From Opitutaceae bacterium (GTDB taxonomy: Bacteria > Verrucomicrobiota > Verrucomicrobiia > Opitutales > Opitutaceae): a DNA stretch of 64,000 nt. Numbering within the stretch: the first letter of the stretch is position 1; every line of letters begins with the position of its first letter. A program made the position numbers and the translations under genes. A model generated the notes under the pieces. It saw only the letters and a list, made by a program, of their open reading frames with translations. It was not told the DNA's origin and ran no database searches. Below are positions 1 to 8,519 of this stretch, one piece after another. The stretch is taken from the NCBI GenBank assembly GCA_015075305.1, contig JABTUS010000009.1, forward strand, positions 1 to 64,000. The letters are read 5' to 3'.

Positions 1-776
1 TTGCGGGCATCATGGACGATTGAAAGGATCTCCTGCATCCGGCCCAGCGCAAAGACGGGAATGAGATACGATCCCCCGCGCTGGATTGTGTCGTTGATGC
101 TGTCGATGAGGCGCCCTAATTCGCGCACGCGTCCCTTGTCAAGCGGGCGCTCCGTGGCGCCGCGCGTTGTCTCCATGACCAGCGTGTCAAAACGACCGGC
201 CGGGAACTTGGCGCCTGAGAGCGTGCGCTGGTCCTCGAAGAGAACGTCGCCCGTGATGAAGATTCCGCGATGCTTGTGATGGATCTCGACGCCGGCCGCT
301 CCCACGACATGCCCGGCCGGGTGAAGGATCACCTCGATCTCGTCCTTGTTTCCCCGGAAGCGTTTAGCCTGTCCGAACGGAATTGGCGTGAAGCGCTTGC
401 TCAGGCGGTCGATCTCCGCGTGCGTGAAAAGGGGCAGATCGGGAAGCTGCAACTCCTCCTTCTGACGGGTCATCACGCTTGCCGAGTTGTGCAGCATGCG
501 CTCAATGAGCATGCGGCTTGCGGTTGAAAGAATCACGGGCGTATCGGGGTGTTCCCGCATGACCAAGGGGAGGCTTCCGATGTGATCGAGGTGGCAGTGG
601 GTGACAATGATGAGATCGAGCGAGACTCCCCTGAGTTTGCCCAGATCCGGAGTTGCAGCCCGGCCGGCGTGTTTCGGGTGCATGCCGCAGTCCACGAGGA
701 TGCGCAGATCGCCAAGGCGGAGGAAGAGCGAGTTTGCACCGATTCCGCCTTCGCGGTTCAGGTCGATGAGATTCAT
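1..776 (-). CDS. MBL-fold, beta-CASP-type metallo-hydrolase (3' end beyond window)
   Basis: The reading frame runs from an ATG at 776 to the window edge without a stop, so only the first 258 residues are present. It opens with an MBL-type strand and carries the zinc motif THCHLDH around residue 60, then HPAGHVVGA and a GD motif (ITGDVLF). This order matches the metallo-beta-lactamase/beta-CASP hydrolases related to CPSF73, RNase J-like and archaeal-type RNA exonucleases. The likely role is RNA processing or nucleic-acid hydrolysis in the cytoplasm, inferred from family only. It lies 80 bases downstream of apaG on the same strand, so the two may be co-transcribed. The beta-CASP domain and the last metal ligands should lie outside the window, so the exact subfamily is open. 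Confidence 0.85.
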   Translation of the reverse strand, partial: MNLIDLNREGGIGANSLFLRLGDLRILVDCGMHPKHAGRAATPDLGKLRGVSLDLIIVTHCHLDHIGSLPLVMREHPDTPVILSTASRMLIERMLHNSASVMTRQKEELQLPDLPLFTHAEIDRLSKRFTPIPFGQAKRFRGNKDEIEVILHPAGHVVGAAGVEIHHKHRGIFITGDVLFEDQRTLSGAKFPAGRFDTLVMETTRGATERPLDKGRVRELGRLIDSINDTIQRGGSYLIPVFALGRMQEILSIVHDAR

Positions 777-856
777 TTACGGATCGGTCAGAGAGACGGA
801 GCCCGGGGGAACGTGCAAGCGCAACCTTTTGGGGTCATTTCGCGGAGATGCACGGA

Positions 857-1240
857 TCAGCGTGATGGAATCGCCATGGCGAACGGGGGGAGAACGACAT
901 GGATTCTTGCGCCCGTCTCATCGACGCCGTGGAAGCTTCCATGGACCTGCGCGTTCTCATTTGTCAGGTGATAGCTGTTGTAGCTGAACGCCTCGCCGGG
1001 AACCAGTCGCGGCGTTTCGCCCACGATCTTGTCGCCCTCGATCACCGCCCGGCGTCCGTCCTCGTATTCAAGCACCCATTTGCGTCCGAGCAGGGTGATG
1101 GTGTGGGGGGATCCGTTCTGGATGGTGATGTAGTAGATGAACGCGTGGCGCTTGTCCGGCGGCGCGCAGATTCCACCGTGATGGTAGATCAGCTTGTCAA
1201 GTTGGGCGGTCAGGCCCGGGATGGGAGCGGAAGCGGACAC
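857..1240 (-). CDS. apaG: ApaG domain protein
   Basis: A 127-residue protein matching the single-domain ApaG family (usual length about 125). Recognisable family blocks are [22 protein letters not shown], the GDKIVGETP segment and the [10 protein letters not shown] turn, ending in the typical [10 protein letters not shown]. ApaG folds as an immunoglobulin/fibronectin-like beta sandwich. In enterobacteria it has been linked to Co2+/Mg2+ resistance and to diadenosine tetraphosphate metabolism, but its biochemistry is unsettled. Here it is transcribed away from purH, with about 130 bases between the start codons, and it precedes the MBL-fold gene on the minus strand. The start ATG at 1240 gives a normal N-terminus. 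Confidence 0.92.
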   Translation of the reverse strand: MSASAPIPGLTAQLDKLIYHHGGICAPPDKRHAFIYYITIQNGSPHTITLLGRKWVLEYEDGRRAVIEGDKIVGETPRLVPGEAFSYNSYHLTNENAQVHGSFHGVDETGARIHVVLPPFAMAIPSR

Positions 1241-1370
1241 GGTGGAACGAAGACCGGGGAGTGTAGGCGTGGTTCGGGATTACGCAATGCCACGTCGTCA
1301 GACGCGGTTTGGAGCCGCATTGTGTTCCGGCTTGCCGGATACCGCGGGGAAGCGCAAAAAGCCCTTCTCT

Positions 1371-2918
1371 ATGGAAAAACTGGCGCTGCTTTCGGTGAGC
1401 GACAAACAAGGCCTGGCGGAATTTGCAACCGCATTGGTTCGCAAGCATGGCTATCGCCTGCTTTCGACGGGTGGAACCGCGAAGCTGCTGGGCGCCCAGG
1501 GACTGCCCGTCACCGAGGTGGGGACGCACACGGGGTTTCCCGAGATCATGGAGGGCCGTGTCAAGACGCTGCATCCAAAGATTCACGGCGGTTTGCTTTG
1601 CAGGCGCGACAAGGAGGACCATCTCGCCCAGGCGAAGGCCAACGGGATCGCGTTGATCGATCTGGTGGTGGTGAACCTGTATCCCTTTGAAGCGACGGTT
1701 GCGAAACCGGATGTCGAATTTGAAGAAGCGATCGAGAACATCGACATTGGCGGGCCGTCCATGCTGCGCAGCGCGGCCAAGAATCAGGCGAGCGTCACGG
1801 TGGTGTGCGATCCAGGTGACTACACGCGGGTGCTCGAGGCGATGGATTCGCCGACGAAACTCGCTGCTTTGCGGCGGGAGCTGGCGCTGAAGGTGTTTCA
1901 GCGAACGGCGGCCTATGATGCGGCGATCGCCCGCTATCTCGAGGCGCAGGCTGCGGAACCCGACATCCATGCGTTGAGCGGGCTTCCGGCGCGGTTTTCC
2001 ATCGGCTTTGACAAGGCCCAGGCGCTTCGATACGGGGAGAATCCGCACCAGAAGGCCGCGCTCTACGGCACGTTTCACGATCATTTCCAGCAACTGCAGG
2101 GCAGGGAACTCAGCTACAACAACATTCTGGACATCACGTCCGCCACCTACCTCATCGGTGAATTCGAGCGTCCCACCGTCGCGATTCTGAAACACACGAA
2201 TCCCTGTGGAGTCGCCAGTGCGGAGGTGCTGATCGATGCCTGGAACAAGGCCTACGCGACGGACCGGCAGGCTCCGTTTGGAGGCATCATCATCGTGAAT
2301 CGGACGCTTGACGGCGCCGTGGCGAAGGCGATCTCCGACATCTTCACCGAAGTCATCATAGCGCCGCGTTTTGACGACGATGCGCTCGCGATCCTTGGGA
2401 AAAAGAAAAACCTCCGGCTGATGGTCGCAAAGGGCGGCCTTGGCGCCGATGCGCTCCAGGAGATCCGATCGGTTGTTGGAGGAATACTGGTGCAGGATCG
2501 TGACCGTCGCATGGAAAAAGGCGCTGATTTCAAGGTGGTGACAAGCCGCGAGCCCACGCCGGAGGAATGGGATTCAATGATCTTCGGCTGGAAGGTGTGC
2601 AAGCACGTCAAGTCGAACGCGATCGTCTACGCGCGCGGCGAGCAGACCCTCGGAGTGGGGGCGGGGCAGATGGCGCGCGTGGACAGCTCCCGCATCGCGG
2701 TCTGGAAAGCCGGCGAGGCGGGGCTCGACTTGAAGGGATCGGTTGTGGCCAGTGAGGCGCTCTTTCCATTCGCGGACGGCCTGATCGCCGCCGCCGATGC
2801 GGGGGCGACCAGCGCGATTCAGCCGGGTGGTTCCGTGCGCGACGAGGAAGTGATAAAGGCCGCCAATGACCGGGGAATGGCCATGGTCTTTACGGGCGTC
2901 CGTCACTTCCGGCATTGA
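1371..2918 (+). CDS. purH: Bifunctional AICAR transformylase/IMP cyclohydrolase PurH
   Basis: A 515-residue protein (family about 510-530) that catalyses the last two steps of IMP synthesis: formylation of AICAR with 10-formyl-THF, then ring closure. The N-terminal IMP cyclohydrolase domain starts at LLSVSDKQG and has [30 protein letters not shown] and the NLYPF block. The C-terminal transformylase domain has LRYGENPHQ, the KHTNPCG catalytic segment, FGGIIIVN and the terminal FTGVRHFRH. The open frame extends upstream to 1194, but homology begins at the ATG at 1371, so that start is chosen. No strong Shine-Dalgarno is seen there. It stands alone rather than in a purine operon. Confidence 0.97.
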   Translation: MEKLALLSVSDKQGLAEFATALVRKHGYRLLSTGGTAKLLGAQGLPVTEVGTHTGFPEIMEGRVKTLHPKIHGGLLCRRDKEDHLAQAKANGIALIDLVVVNLYPFEATVAKPDVEFEEAIENIDIGGPSMLRSAAKNQASVTVVCDPGDYTRVLEAMDSPTKLAALRRELALKVFQRTAAYDAAIARYLEAQAAEPDIHALSGLPARFSIGFDKAQALRYGENPHQKAALYGTFHDHFQQLQGRELSYNNILDITSATYLIGEFERPTVAILKHTNPCGVASAEVLIDAWNKAYATDRQAPFGGIIIVNRTLDGAVAKAISDIFTEVIIAPRFDDDALAILGKKKNLRLMVAKGGLGADALQEIRSVVGGILVQDRDRRMEKGADFKVVTSREPTPEEWDSMIFGWKVCKHVKSNAIVYARGEQTLGVGAGQMARVDSSRIAVWKAGEAGLDLKGSVVASEALFPFADGLIAAADAGATSAIQPGGSVRDEEVIKAANDRGMAMVFTGVRHFRH

Positions 2919-3057
2919 TCGATCAGAGGCTTGCGATGCCGCCTGGTGCATTCATGCGGGTTCTCCGTCTGAGGCAAGGGGGGAGGCCGCGCGGCGCGAA
3001 GCGTGAAGGATTGCGTTGAACCTCCCGCTCGTGCAAGGGTCTGACAACGTCCAAACA

Positions 3058-3855
3058 ATGAACCTCCGAATTTTCGCTGCAATGCTTGCCGTTGGTGTTC
3101 TTGCCGGCTGCTCCACGGTTCCGGAGACGGGCAGGCACCAGGTGATGCTCGTATCGCCGTCTGAAGAAGCCCAGATGGGCCTGAGTGCATTTGATCAGAT
3201 CAAAAAGGAGGAAAAGGTTTCGCAGGATCCGGCTGCGAACGCCCAGGTTCAGCGCGTGGGCAGGCGGATCGCGCAGTCCGTCGGACGCGACATTCCGAAT
3301 GCGCGGTGGGAGTTCGTCGTTTTCGATTCTCCGCAGGTCAATGCCTTCGCGCTGCCGGGAGGCAAGGTGGGCGTGTACACCGGATTGCTCAAGCTGGTGT
3401 CCTCCGATGACGAGCTGGCCGCGGTCATGGGGCATGAGATCGCCCATGTCAGTTCCAGGCACGGTGCGGAGCGAACCTCGCAGAATTACCTGGTTGCCGG
3501 CGGTGCGGCGCTGGCGCAGATCGGCATGGACATGAAGCAGGTGGATCCTTCCAAGCGTGCGGCCATCATGAGCGCCTACGGCCTCGCGGCCAATCTCGGG
3601 GCGCTGCTTCCCTATTCGCGTCTTCATGAATCCGAGGCCGACCGCATTGGTCTGCGGTTTGCGGCGGGTGCCGGGTATGATCCCCGCGCGGCGGTGACTT
3701 TCTGGAAAAAGATGGCGGCAAAAAGCGCGAATCAGGGCAAGCCGCCGGTGTGGCTGTCGACCCACCCGTCGGATCAGCAGCGCATTCGCAATCTTGAGGA
3801 ACTCGCGCCGCAGTACATGGCGACGTACGAGCAGGCCCGTCAAAAGTACCAATAG
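3058..3855 (+). CDS. M48-family zinc metalloprotease, lipoprotein
   Basis: A 265-residue putative outer-membrane or periplasmic lipoprotein protease. The N-terminus is a short lipoprotein signal ending in the lipobox LAGC, which fixes the start at 3058 rather than the upstream in-frame position. The peptidase_M48 core has the zinc motif HEIAH (within VMGHEIAHVSSRHG), the downstream glutamate in the ESEADRIGLRFAAGAGYDPRAA block, and the late THPSDQQRI segment. This layout is that of the LoiP/YcaL/BepA-like group, which degrades misfolded or misassembled outer-membrane proteins; the substrate cannot be told from sequence. It lies between purH and the M20 peptidase on the same strand. Confidence 0.93.
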   Translation: MNLRIFAAMLAVGVLAGCSTVPETGRHQVMLVSPSEEAQMGLSAFDQIKKEEKVSQDPAANAQVQRVGRRIAQSVGRDIPNARWEFVVFDSPQVNAFALPGGKVGVYTGLLKLVSSDDELAAVMGHEIAHVSSRHGAERTSQNYLVAGGAALAQIGMDMKQVDPSKRAAIMSAYGLAANLGALLPYSRLHESEADRIGLRFAAGAGYDPRAAVTFWKKMAAKSANQGKPPVWLSTHPSDQQRIRNLEELAPQYMATYEQARQKYQ

Positions 3856-3893
3856 GGCGTTTTTGTCTTTTCGTACTAGCGCAGGTTTGGCGA

Positions 3894-5300
3894 ATGCGTC
3901 ACGGTCGCCGAATGTTTGATCCTGTTGAAAAACTGAAGGAGTACGTCCGGCACCCGAGTGTCTCGGCCGATTCGAGCTGCAAGGCGGGGATGGCCGGAGC
4001 GCGTGAATTTGTCGCGGGTCTGCTGAAATCGATCGGATTCTCGGTCGAAATCGCCGCGACCGGGCTTCATCCGGTCATTCTGGCGAAACGAACGGGACCG
4101 GATTCCTGGCCGCACGTGATGATCTACGGACACTACGACGTGCAGCCCGTGGATCCGCTCAATCTGTGGACATCCGCGCCCTTTGAGCCCGAGGTTCGCA
4201 ACGGGCGGATCTACGGACGTGGAACGGCCGACAACAAGGGGCCGCTCATGGTGCACATTGCGGCGGTCGCCGGGCTGCTGCAGAGGCGTCCCGACCTGCC
4301 CCTGCGCATTACCTTTCTCATTGAAGGGGAGGAGGAGATGGGGAGCCCCAGTTTTTCGGGGTTTCTGGAGAAGCACAGGGACAAGTTGAAGGCCGATTTC
4401 GTGCTGCTGTCGGACACGGGGAGCCCCAGCGAGGACCAGGTCGTCATCACGTGCGGGCTCCGGGGACTCATGCTGTTCGATCTCGAAGTGACAACGGCAG
4501 GGACCGATTTGCACTCCGGCCTTCATGGCGGAGTATTGAGGAATCCGATACAGGCGCTGGCGGAAATCTGCGCCTCCCTGCACAGCCCGGACGGACGGGT
4601 GAACGTGCCCGGTTTCTACGATGACGTGCTCGATGTGGAGCCGTGGGAGAGGCGGGAACTGGCGAAGCTCGACGGAGACTTGGAGAGCTATCGAAGATTT
4701 CTGGGTATCCGGAAATTTCATACGCCTGAAGGCTATGGGCCGATGGAGGCGGTCCGCTTTCTGCCGACGCTGGAGTTCAATGGCATTGGCGGAGGCTACC
4801 AGGGAGAGGGAACGAAGACGGTCATTCCGAGCCGGGCGTTCGCCAAGATTTCCTGCCGGCTGGTTCCGAGCCAGGATCCGGACAGGATCAGGGAGCTTGT
4901 CTATCGCACCGTGCGTGAACGTGCGCCGGATGACGTGACCATCCGCCTCGTCGACCAGCACGATGGGGTTCCGTATGTTGTGGTGCCCCCCGACCGGTCA
5001 AATACGCCAAAGGATCAGTCACCCGTGCTGGCCCGGGCGTTTCGTTCGGCGGACAAGGCGATCACGGAGGTCTTTGGCAGACCGCCGCTCTATCTGCGTG
5101 AAGGTGGGAGCATTCCCATCATTGGAGAGATCAAGCGCATCCTTGGACTCGACTCCCTGATGATCGGCCTCTTTCTTCCCGAGGACAACCTGCATGCCCC
5201 GAACGAGAGCTTCAGCCTCGGTGTGATGAAGAAAGGCATGCAGGCGTCTGAACGGATTCTGGAGTCGCTGGCCGGCTCGAAGCAGCCGGCTGCTGACTGA
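3894..5300 (+). CDS. M20-family dipeptidase (CNDP/carnosinase-like)
   Basis: A 468-residue M20 metallopeptidase. Metal-binding and catalytic blocks are all present: YGHYDVQPVD (first zinc His and catalytic Asp), GRGTADNKGP (bridging Asp), EGEEEMGSP (catalytic and ligand Glu pair), LLSDTG (Asp), and the terminal NLHAPNES His. The inserted dimerisation domain lies around residues 195-350 and includes the DLHSGLHGG segment. Family members hydrolyse dipeptides or N-terminal residues in the cytoplasm. No signal peptide is visible. Two in-frame ATG codons, 3894 and 3912, are possible starts; the family N-terminus (VEKLKEYVRHPSVS) fits either, and no ribosome site decides it. Confidence 0.93.
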   Translation: MRHGRRMFDPVEKLKEYVRHPSVSADSSCKAGMAGAREFVAGLLKSIGFSVEIAATGLHPVILAKRTGPDSWPHVMIYGHYDVQPVDPLNLWTSAPFEPEVRNGRIYGRGTADNKGPLMVHIAAVAGLLQRRPDLPLRITFLIEGEEEMGSPSFSGFLEKHRDKLKADFVLLSDTGSPSEDQVVITCGLRGLMLFDLEVTTAGTDLHSGLHGGVLRNPIQALAEICASLHSPDGRVNVPGFYDDVLDVEPWERRELAKLDGDLESYRRFLGIRKFHTPEGYGPMEAVRFLPTLEFNGIGGGYQGEGTKTVIPSRAFAKISCRLVPSQDPDRIRELVYRTVRERAPDDVTIRLVDQHDGVPYVVVPPDRSNTPKDQSPVLARAFRSADKAITEVFGRPPLYLREGGSIPIIGEIKRILGLDSLMIGLFLPEDNLHAPNESFSLGVMKKGMQASERILESLAGSKQPAAD

Positions 5301-5326
5301 GGAGCGCGTGCGAACCCGGGCGGCAG

Positions 5327-5352
5327 AAAGCCGGCGCGGGAGCGCCGGCTTT
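5327..5352. terminator. Bidirectional hairpin terminator between convergent genes
   Basis: A perfect 11-bp inverted repeat (AAAGCCGGCGC / GCGCCGGCTTT) with a GGGA loop. It ends in TTT on both strands and lies between the 3' ends of the plus-strand M20 peptidase gene and the minus-strand sigma-factor gene. The symmetry and position fit a terminator serving both. Confidence 0.75.
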
Positions 5353-5375
5353 CGATCGCGCGAGACTTCATGAGA

Positions 5376-6470
5376 CTAGTTGAGGCCGACCTGTGCGGAG
5401 GCCGGCACGCCGTCGCGGGTTTTTGATTCGATGAATTCGCGGATGACCTCCATGCGCTGGCGCTGGCGGTCCTCCAGTTCAATTTCATCCGCGGTGCGCT
5501 GAGCTTCATTGCGGGCGATCGCCTTTCGCATCTTGGAGAGCGCGATGTTCTGGAGCTGGCGGATACGCTCGCGGGTGACCTTGAATTTCCTGCCCACCTC
5601 CTCGAGCGTGAGTTCGTCGCGTCCATCGAATCCAAAGCGCAGCTTGATGATTTCCGCCTCGCGGGGCTCAAGTGCATCGAGCATCGCGCGCAGGTCGGAG
5701 CTTTGCATGCGTTCCTTCAGCGACTCGAGCGGACTCATGGCGTTTTCATCGCCGACAATGTCTCCAAAGGTGCCCGAATCGCTGTCGTCCCCAATGGGAG
5801 CGTCGAGCGAAGTTGGACGAACGCTGACTGACTTGAGATGCGCGACCTTGCTCGTCGGAATCTGAAGTTCAATGGCCAGCTCCTCGTCCGTTGGCTCGCG
5901 GCCAAGCGACTCGGTCATGGCCAGCGCCGTTCTGCGCATCTTGGCGATCTTGTCGACAAGATGAACCGGGAGGCGGATGGTCTTGCTCTGGTTGGCCAGC
6001 GCGCGCTTGATCGACTGCTTGATCCACCAGGCTGCGTAGGTGGAGAGTTTGCCCCCCTTGCGGGGGTCAAACCGTTCCACTGCCTTGATCAAACCCAGGT
6101 TGCCCTCGCTTATGAGGTCGAGAAGCGGCAGCCCGAAGTCCTTGTAGTCCATCGCAATCTTCACGACCAATCGCAGGTTCGCGGAGATCATGTGATCGCG
6201 GGCCGCCTTGTCGCCCCGGCGAATGCGCTTGGCGAGGACGATCTCTTCCTGGACAGTCAGGAGCGGAGTCTTGCCGATTTCCTGAAGATAGAGCTGAAGG
6301 CTGCTGCGCTCGACGGGCACCGACGTCTCCCGGGCTGCGGGCTCGGGCCTTTCCAGAAAGGAAGGAGGGGCTTCAACAGACGGGGTGGAGGGTGCAATTG
6401 AGCCCGAACCGCGTGACGTACCCAGATCCATGTCGGCAAACGCTTGTGAGGTGTGGGAATGAAAGATCAT
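5376..6470 (-). CDS. Sigma-70 family RNA polymerase sigma factor (group 2-like)
   Basis: A 364-residue sigma factor. After a low-complexity Ser/Pro-rich N-terminus come region 1.2 (LQLYLQEIGKTPLLT, about residue 58), region 2 (ISANLRLVVKIAMDYKDFG, then DLISEGNLGLIKAVERFDP and the 2.3-2.4 stretch STYAAWWIKQSIKRA), region 3 (about 165-245) and region 4 with a helix-turn-helix (LTLEEVGRKFKVTRERIRQL, near residue 295). It lacks the long region 1.1 and non-conserved spacer of a primary RpoD. The C-terminal RQLQNIALSKMRK reads more like RpoS/group 2 sigmas than RpoD, so a non-essential stress or adaptation sigma is more likely. A second in-frame ATG is at 6431. A 12-bp palindrome lies about 80 bases upstream of the start. 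Confidence 0.9.
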   Translation of the reverse strand: MIFHSHTSQAFADMDLGTSRGSGSIAPSTPSVEAPPSFLERPEPAARETSVPVERSSLQLYLQEIGKTPLLTVQEEIVLAKRIRRGDKAARDHMISANLRLVVKIAMDYKDFGLPLLDLISEGNLGLIKAVERFDPRKGGKLSTYAAWWIKQSIKRALANQSKTIRLPVHLVDKIAKMRRTALAMTESLGREPTDEELAIELQIPTSKVAHLKSVSVRPTSLDAPIGDDSDSGTFGDIVGDENAMSPLESLKERMQSSDLRAMLDALEPREAEIIKLRFGFDGRDELTLEEVGRKFKVTRERIRQLQNIALSKMRKAIARNEAQRTADEIELEDRQRQRMEVIREFIESKTRDGVPASAQVGLN

Positions 6471-6547
6471 GACTTTGAATATATGCGTATGCTGTTAGTT
6501 GTTCCGACAGCCACCGTATGGAAGGTTCCGTGTGTGACGTTAAATGA

Positions 6548-6559
6548 TTAGGCACCTAA
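6548..6559. promoter_or_regulatory. Palindrome TTAGGCACCTAA upstream of the sigma-factor gene
   Basis: A 12-bp dyad (TTAGG, two bases, CCTAA) 78 bases upstream of the sigma-factor start. Its architecture and flanks (GATTAGGCNCCTAAC) match the palindrome at 14815-14826 in front of the MarR-family gene, differing at one central base. MarR/SlyA-type proteins bind short dyads of this kind (the SlyA consensus is TTAGCAAGCTAA), so a shared operator is plausible. The surrounding 6471-6754 stretch holds no gene, only weak hairpins (6605-6625 and 6735-6746) that could serve trpE termination. Confidence 0.45.
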
Positions 6560-6754
6560 CGACCAGCCTAAACCGGGCCAGTCCATTTGGCCCAACGGAT
6601 GAGAGCGGGCACGTGAAAAGCCCGCCTATTGAGTGTGCTAATCTGTCTCAGTATGACAGGCAATCCCGAGCCTGCCGATCCGGAGTGTCACACATGAATC
6701 CGGTCAATTCCAGTGACAAAGCCCATGAGCGAATCCCGCTTGCGGGCAGCGAAT

Positions 6755-8236
6755 TCAAAGTCGCTCAGCTATCGCCACCGCCTTGAACAGGGCCGAAGCC
6801 TTGTTGATCGTTTCCTGGAATTCAGATGCGGGATCGCTGTCGGCGACGACTCCAGCACCGGCCTGAATGTAGATCCTTCCGTTTTTCAACAGAGACGTCC
6901 GCAGCATGATGCAGGAGTCAAGATTGCCATCATAACCGAAGTAACCGAGAGCACCGGCGTAGAATCCGCGCTGGGTTGGTTCAGTGCCAGCGATGATCTG
7001 CATGGCCCGGATCTTGGGGGCGCCGGAAACGGTGCCCGCGGGAAACGTCGCACGCATGAGATCGTAGGCCGTCCTTCCCTCGTCGATTGTTCCCTCGACC
7101 TGCGAAACGATGTGCATCACGTGCGAGTAACGCTCGATGACCATCATTTCCGGCACCGTGACGCTGCCGAAGCGGCAGACCCGGCCGATGTCGTTCCGCG
7201 CCAGATCCACCAGCATCAGGTGCTCGGCGCGCTCCTTCTCGTCGGCGAGGAGCTCCTTTTCCAGGGCGTGATCCTCCGAAGCGGTGGCGCCGCGCCTGCG
7301 CGTGCCGGCGATCGGGCGGATCTCGACCCGCCCGTCGGTCAATCTCACGTGCACTTCAGGCGAGGCGCCGACGATCGCAAAATCACCTGTGTCCAGAATG
7401 AACATGTATGGCGACGGGTTGACCGTGCGCAGGGCCCGGTAAAGATCGAGCGGTGATTTGGTGAAAGGCCTGGAGAAGCGCTGGGACGGAACAAACTGGA
7501 TGATGTCGCCGGCGCGAATGAATTCCTTTCCATCGGCGACAGCCTTCTCGAAACCGGCCTGTGTGAAGTTGCCCGGGGGGACACCTATCGCACCGGGATT
7601 GACGAGCGGCGCTGGAGCCAATTCGCGGGGTTTGCGCAGGAGGTCGAAGAGGTGTGCGAGCTCCGTCGTGGCGGATTGATACGCGCCTTCAGGATCGCCG
7701 GCCACGTGTGCGTTGACGCAGAGGCGAAGGGTCTGCTTCGCCCTGTCAAAGATGAGGAGCGAATCCGAAAGCATGAAATAGAGCATCGGCAGCCCGAGCT
7801 CGTCATCCTTCGCAGCCGGAACGGTTGGTTCCACCCGGGTCGCATATTCATAGCCGATGAATCCGACGGCGCCGCCGGTGAAGCGCGGCAGGCCCGGCAG
7901 GCTCACCGGATGAAACCCCCGCATTTCGTCTTCGAGCAGCGTCAGCGGGTCCGCCGGTGTCGGCACGACTTTTGGCGGCGCGCCGGGTGTTCTGATTTCC
8001 GTTGTCTCCGGGCCGCAGGCCAGAGTCTTTCGCGGGCGGCAGCCGATGAAACTGTAACGTGAAAGCGTTTCACCGCCTTCCACCGATTCGAGGAGGTACG
8101 ATGGTCCGGCATCGCGAAGTTTCGCATAGGCTGAAACGGGTGTTTCGAAGTCAGCCATCAGGTCCGTATAGACGGGAATCACGTTGGCGGACTTGGCGAG
8201 GCGGAGGAAAGCGTCGCGATCGGGAAAGATTGTCAT
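6755..8236 (-). CDS. trpE: Anthranilate synthase component I
   Basis: A 493-residue chorismate-using enzyme for the first committed step of tryptophan synthesis. The N-terminal domain carries the feedback-site type motif LLES (YLLESVEGGETLSRYSFIG, near residue 50). The chorismate-binding domain has IQFVPSQRFSRP, SPEVHVRL, the IAGTRRRGA block, LMLVDLARNDIGRV, the FPAGTVSGAPKIRAM catalytic segment and QAGAGVVADSDP near the C-terminus. The motif set favours TrpE over PabB. No trpG or other trp gene is adjacent, so the glutamine amidotransferase partner must lie elsewhere. No leader peptide rich in Trp codons is visible in the upstream gap. Confidence 0.95.
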   Translation of the reverse strand: MTIFPDRDAFLRLAKSANVIPVYTDLMADFETPVSAYAKLRDAGPSYLLESVEGGETLSRYSFIGCRPRKTLACGPETTEIRTPGAPPKVVPTPADPLTLLEDEMRGFHPVSLPGLPRFTGGAVGFIGYEYATRVEPTVPAAKDDELGLPMLYFMLSDSLLIFDRAKQTLRLCVNAHVAGDPEGAYQSATTELAHLFDLLRKPRELAPAPLVNPGAIGVPPGNFTQAGFEKAVADGKEFIRAGDIIQFVPSQRFSRPFTKSPLDLYRALRTVNPSPYMFILDTGDFAIVGASPEVHVRLTDGRVEIRPIAGTRRRGATASEDHALEKELLADEKERAEHLMLVDLARNDIGRVCRFGSVTVPEMMVIERYSHVMHIVSQVEGTIDEGRTAYDLMRATFPAGTVSGAPKIRAMQIIAGTEPTQRGFYAGALGYFGYDGNLDSCIMLRTSLLKNGRIYIQAGAGVVADSDPASEFQETINKASALFKAVAIAERL

Positions 8237-8450
8237 GCGATTGGTTCGGCCGGGGAGGGAGCCTGCCAGTGACCCCTGAACGACGACGAGGCAATTTTCA
8301 AGTGACGCTTAGGGCTCGACGCCTGTCCACGTAATCATTTCGAATAGGGGCCTCTGCAACAGACCACGTTCCCCACGATTGAATGCCGGCATTTCCTTCG
8401 CGGCGGAATCGGGCGCCCCCCTTTCATCATTCAACAACTTTCCAGACTCT

Positions 8451-8469
8451 GGCGGTGACAAGCACCGCC
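8451..8469. repeat. Perfect 7-bp inverted repeat upstream of glgC
   Basis: GGCGGTG, a five-base loop (ACAAG), and CACCGCC lie 51 bases before the glgC start, in the 283-base divergent region between trpE and glgC. No T-run follows on either strand, so it is not an obvious terminator. It could be an operator or a leader hairpin of glgC. Nothing else recognisable is seen in this gap. Confidence 0.4.
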
Positions 8470-8519
8470 CGGAAAAATTTCACATGATCATCCAGGAAAC
8501 CCTGTAGGCATAAAGTGAC

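Noticed and set aside
1197-2195. A 332-codon minus-strand frame opposite purH
   Set aside because: It overlaps both apaG and purH coding sequence and reads as low-complexity basic sequence without family motifs.
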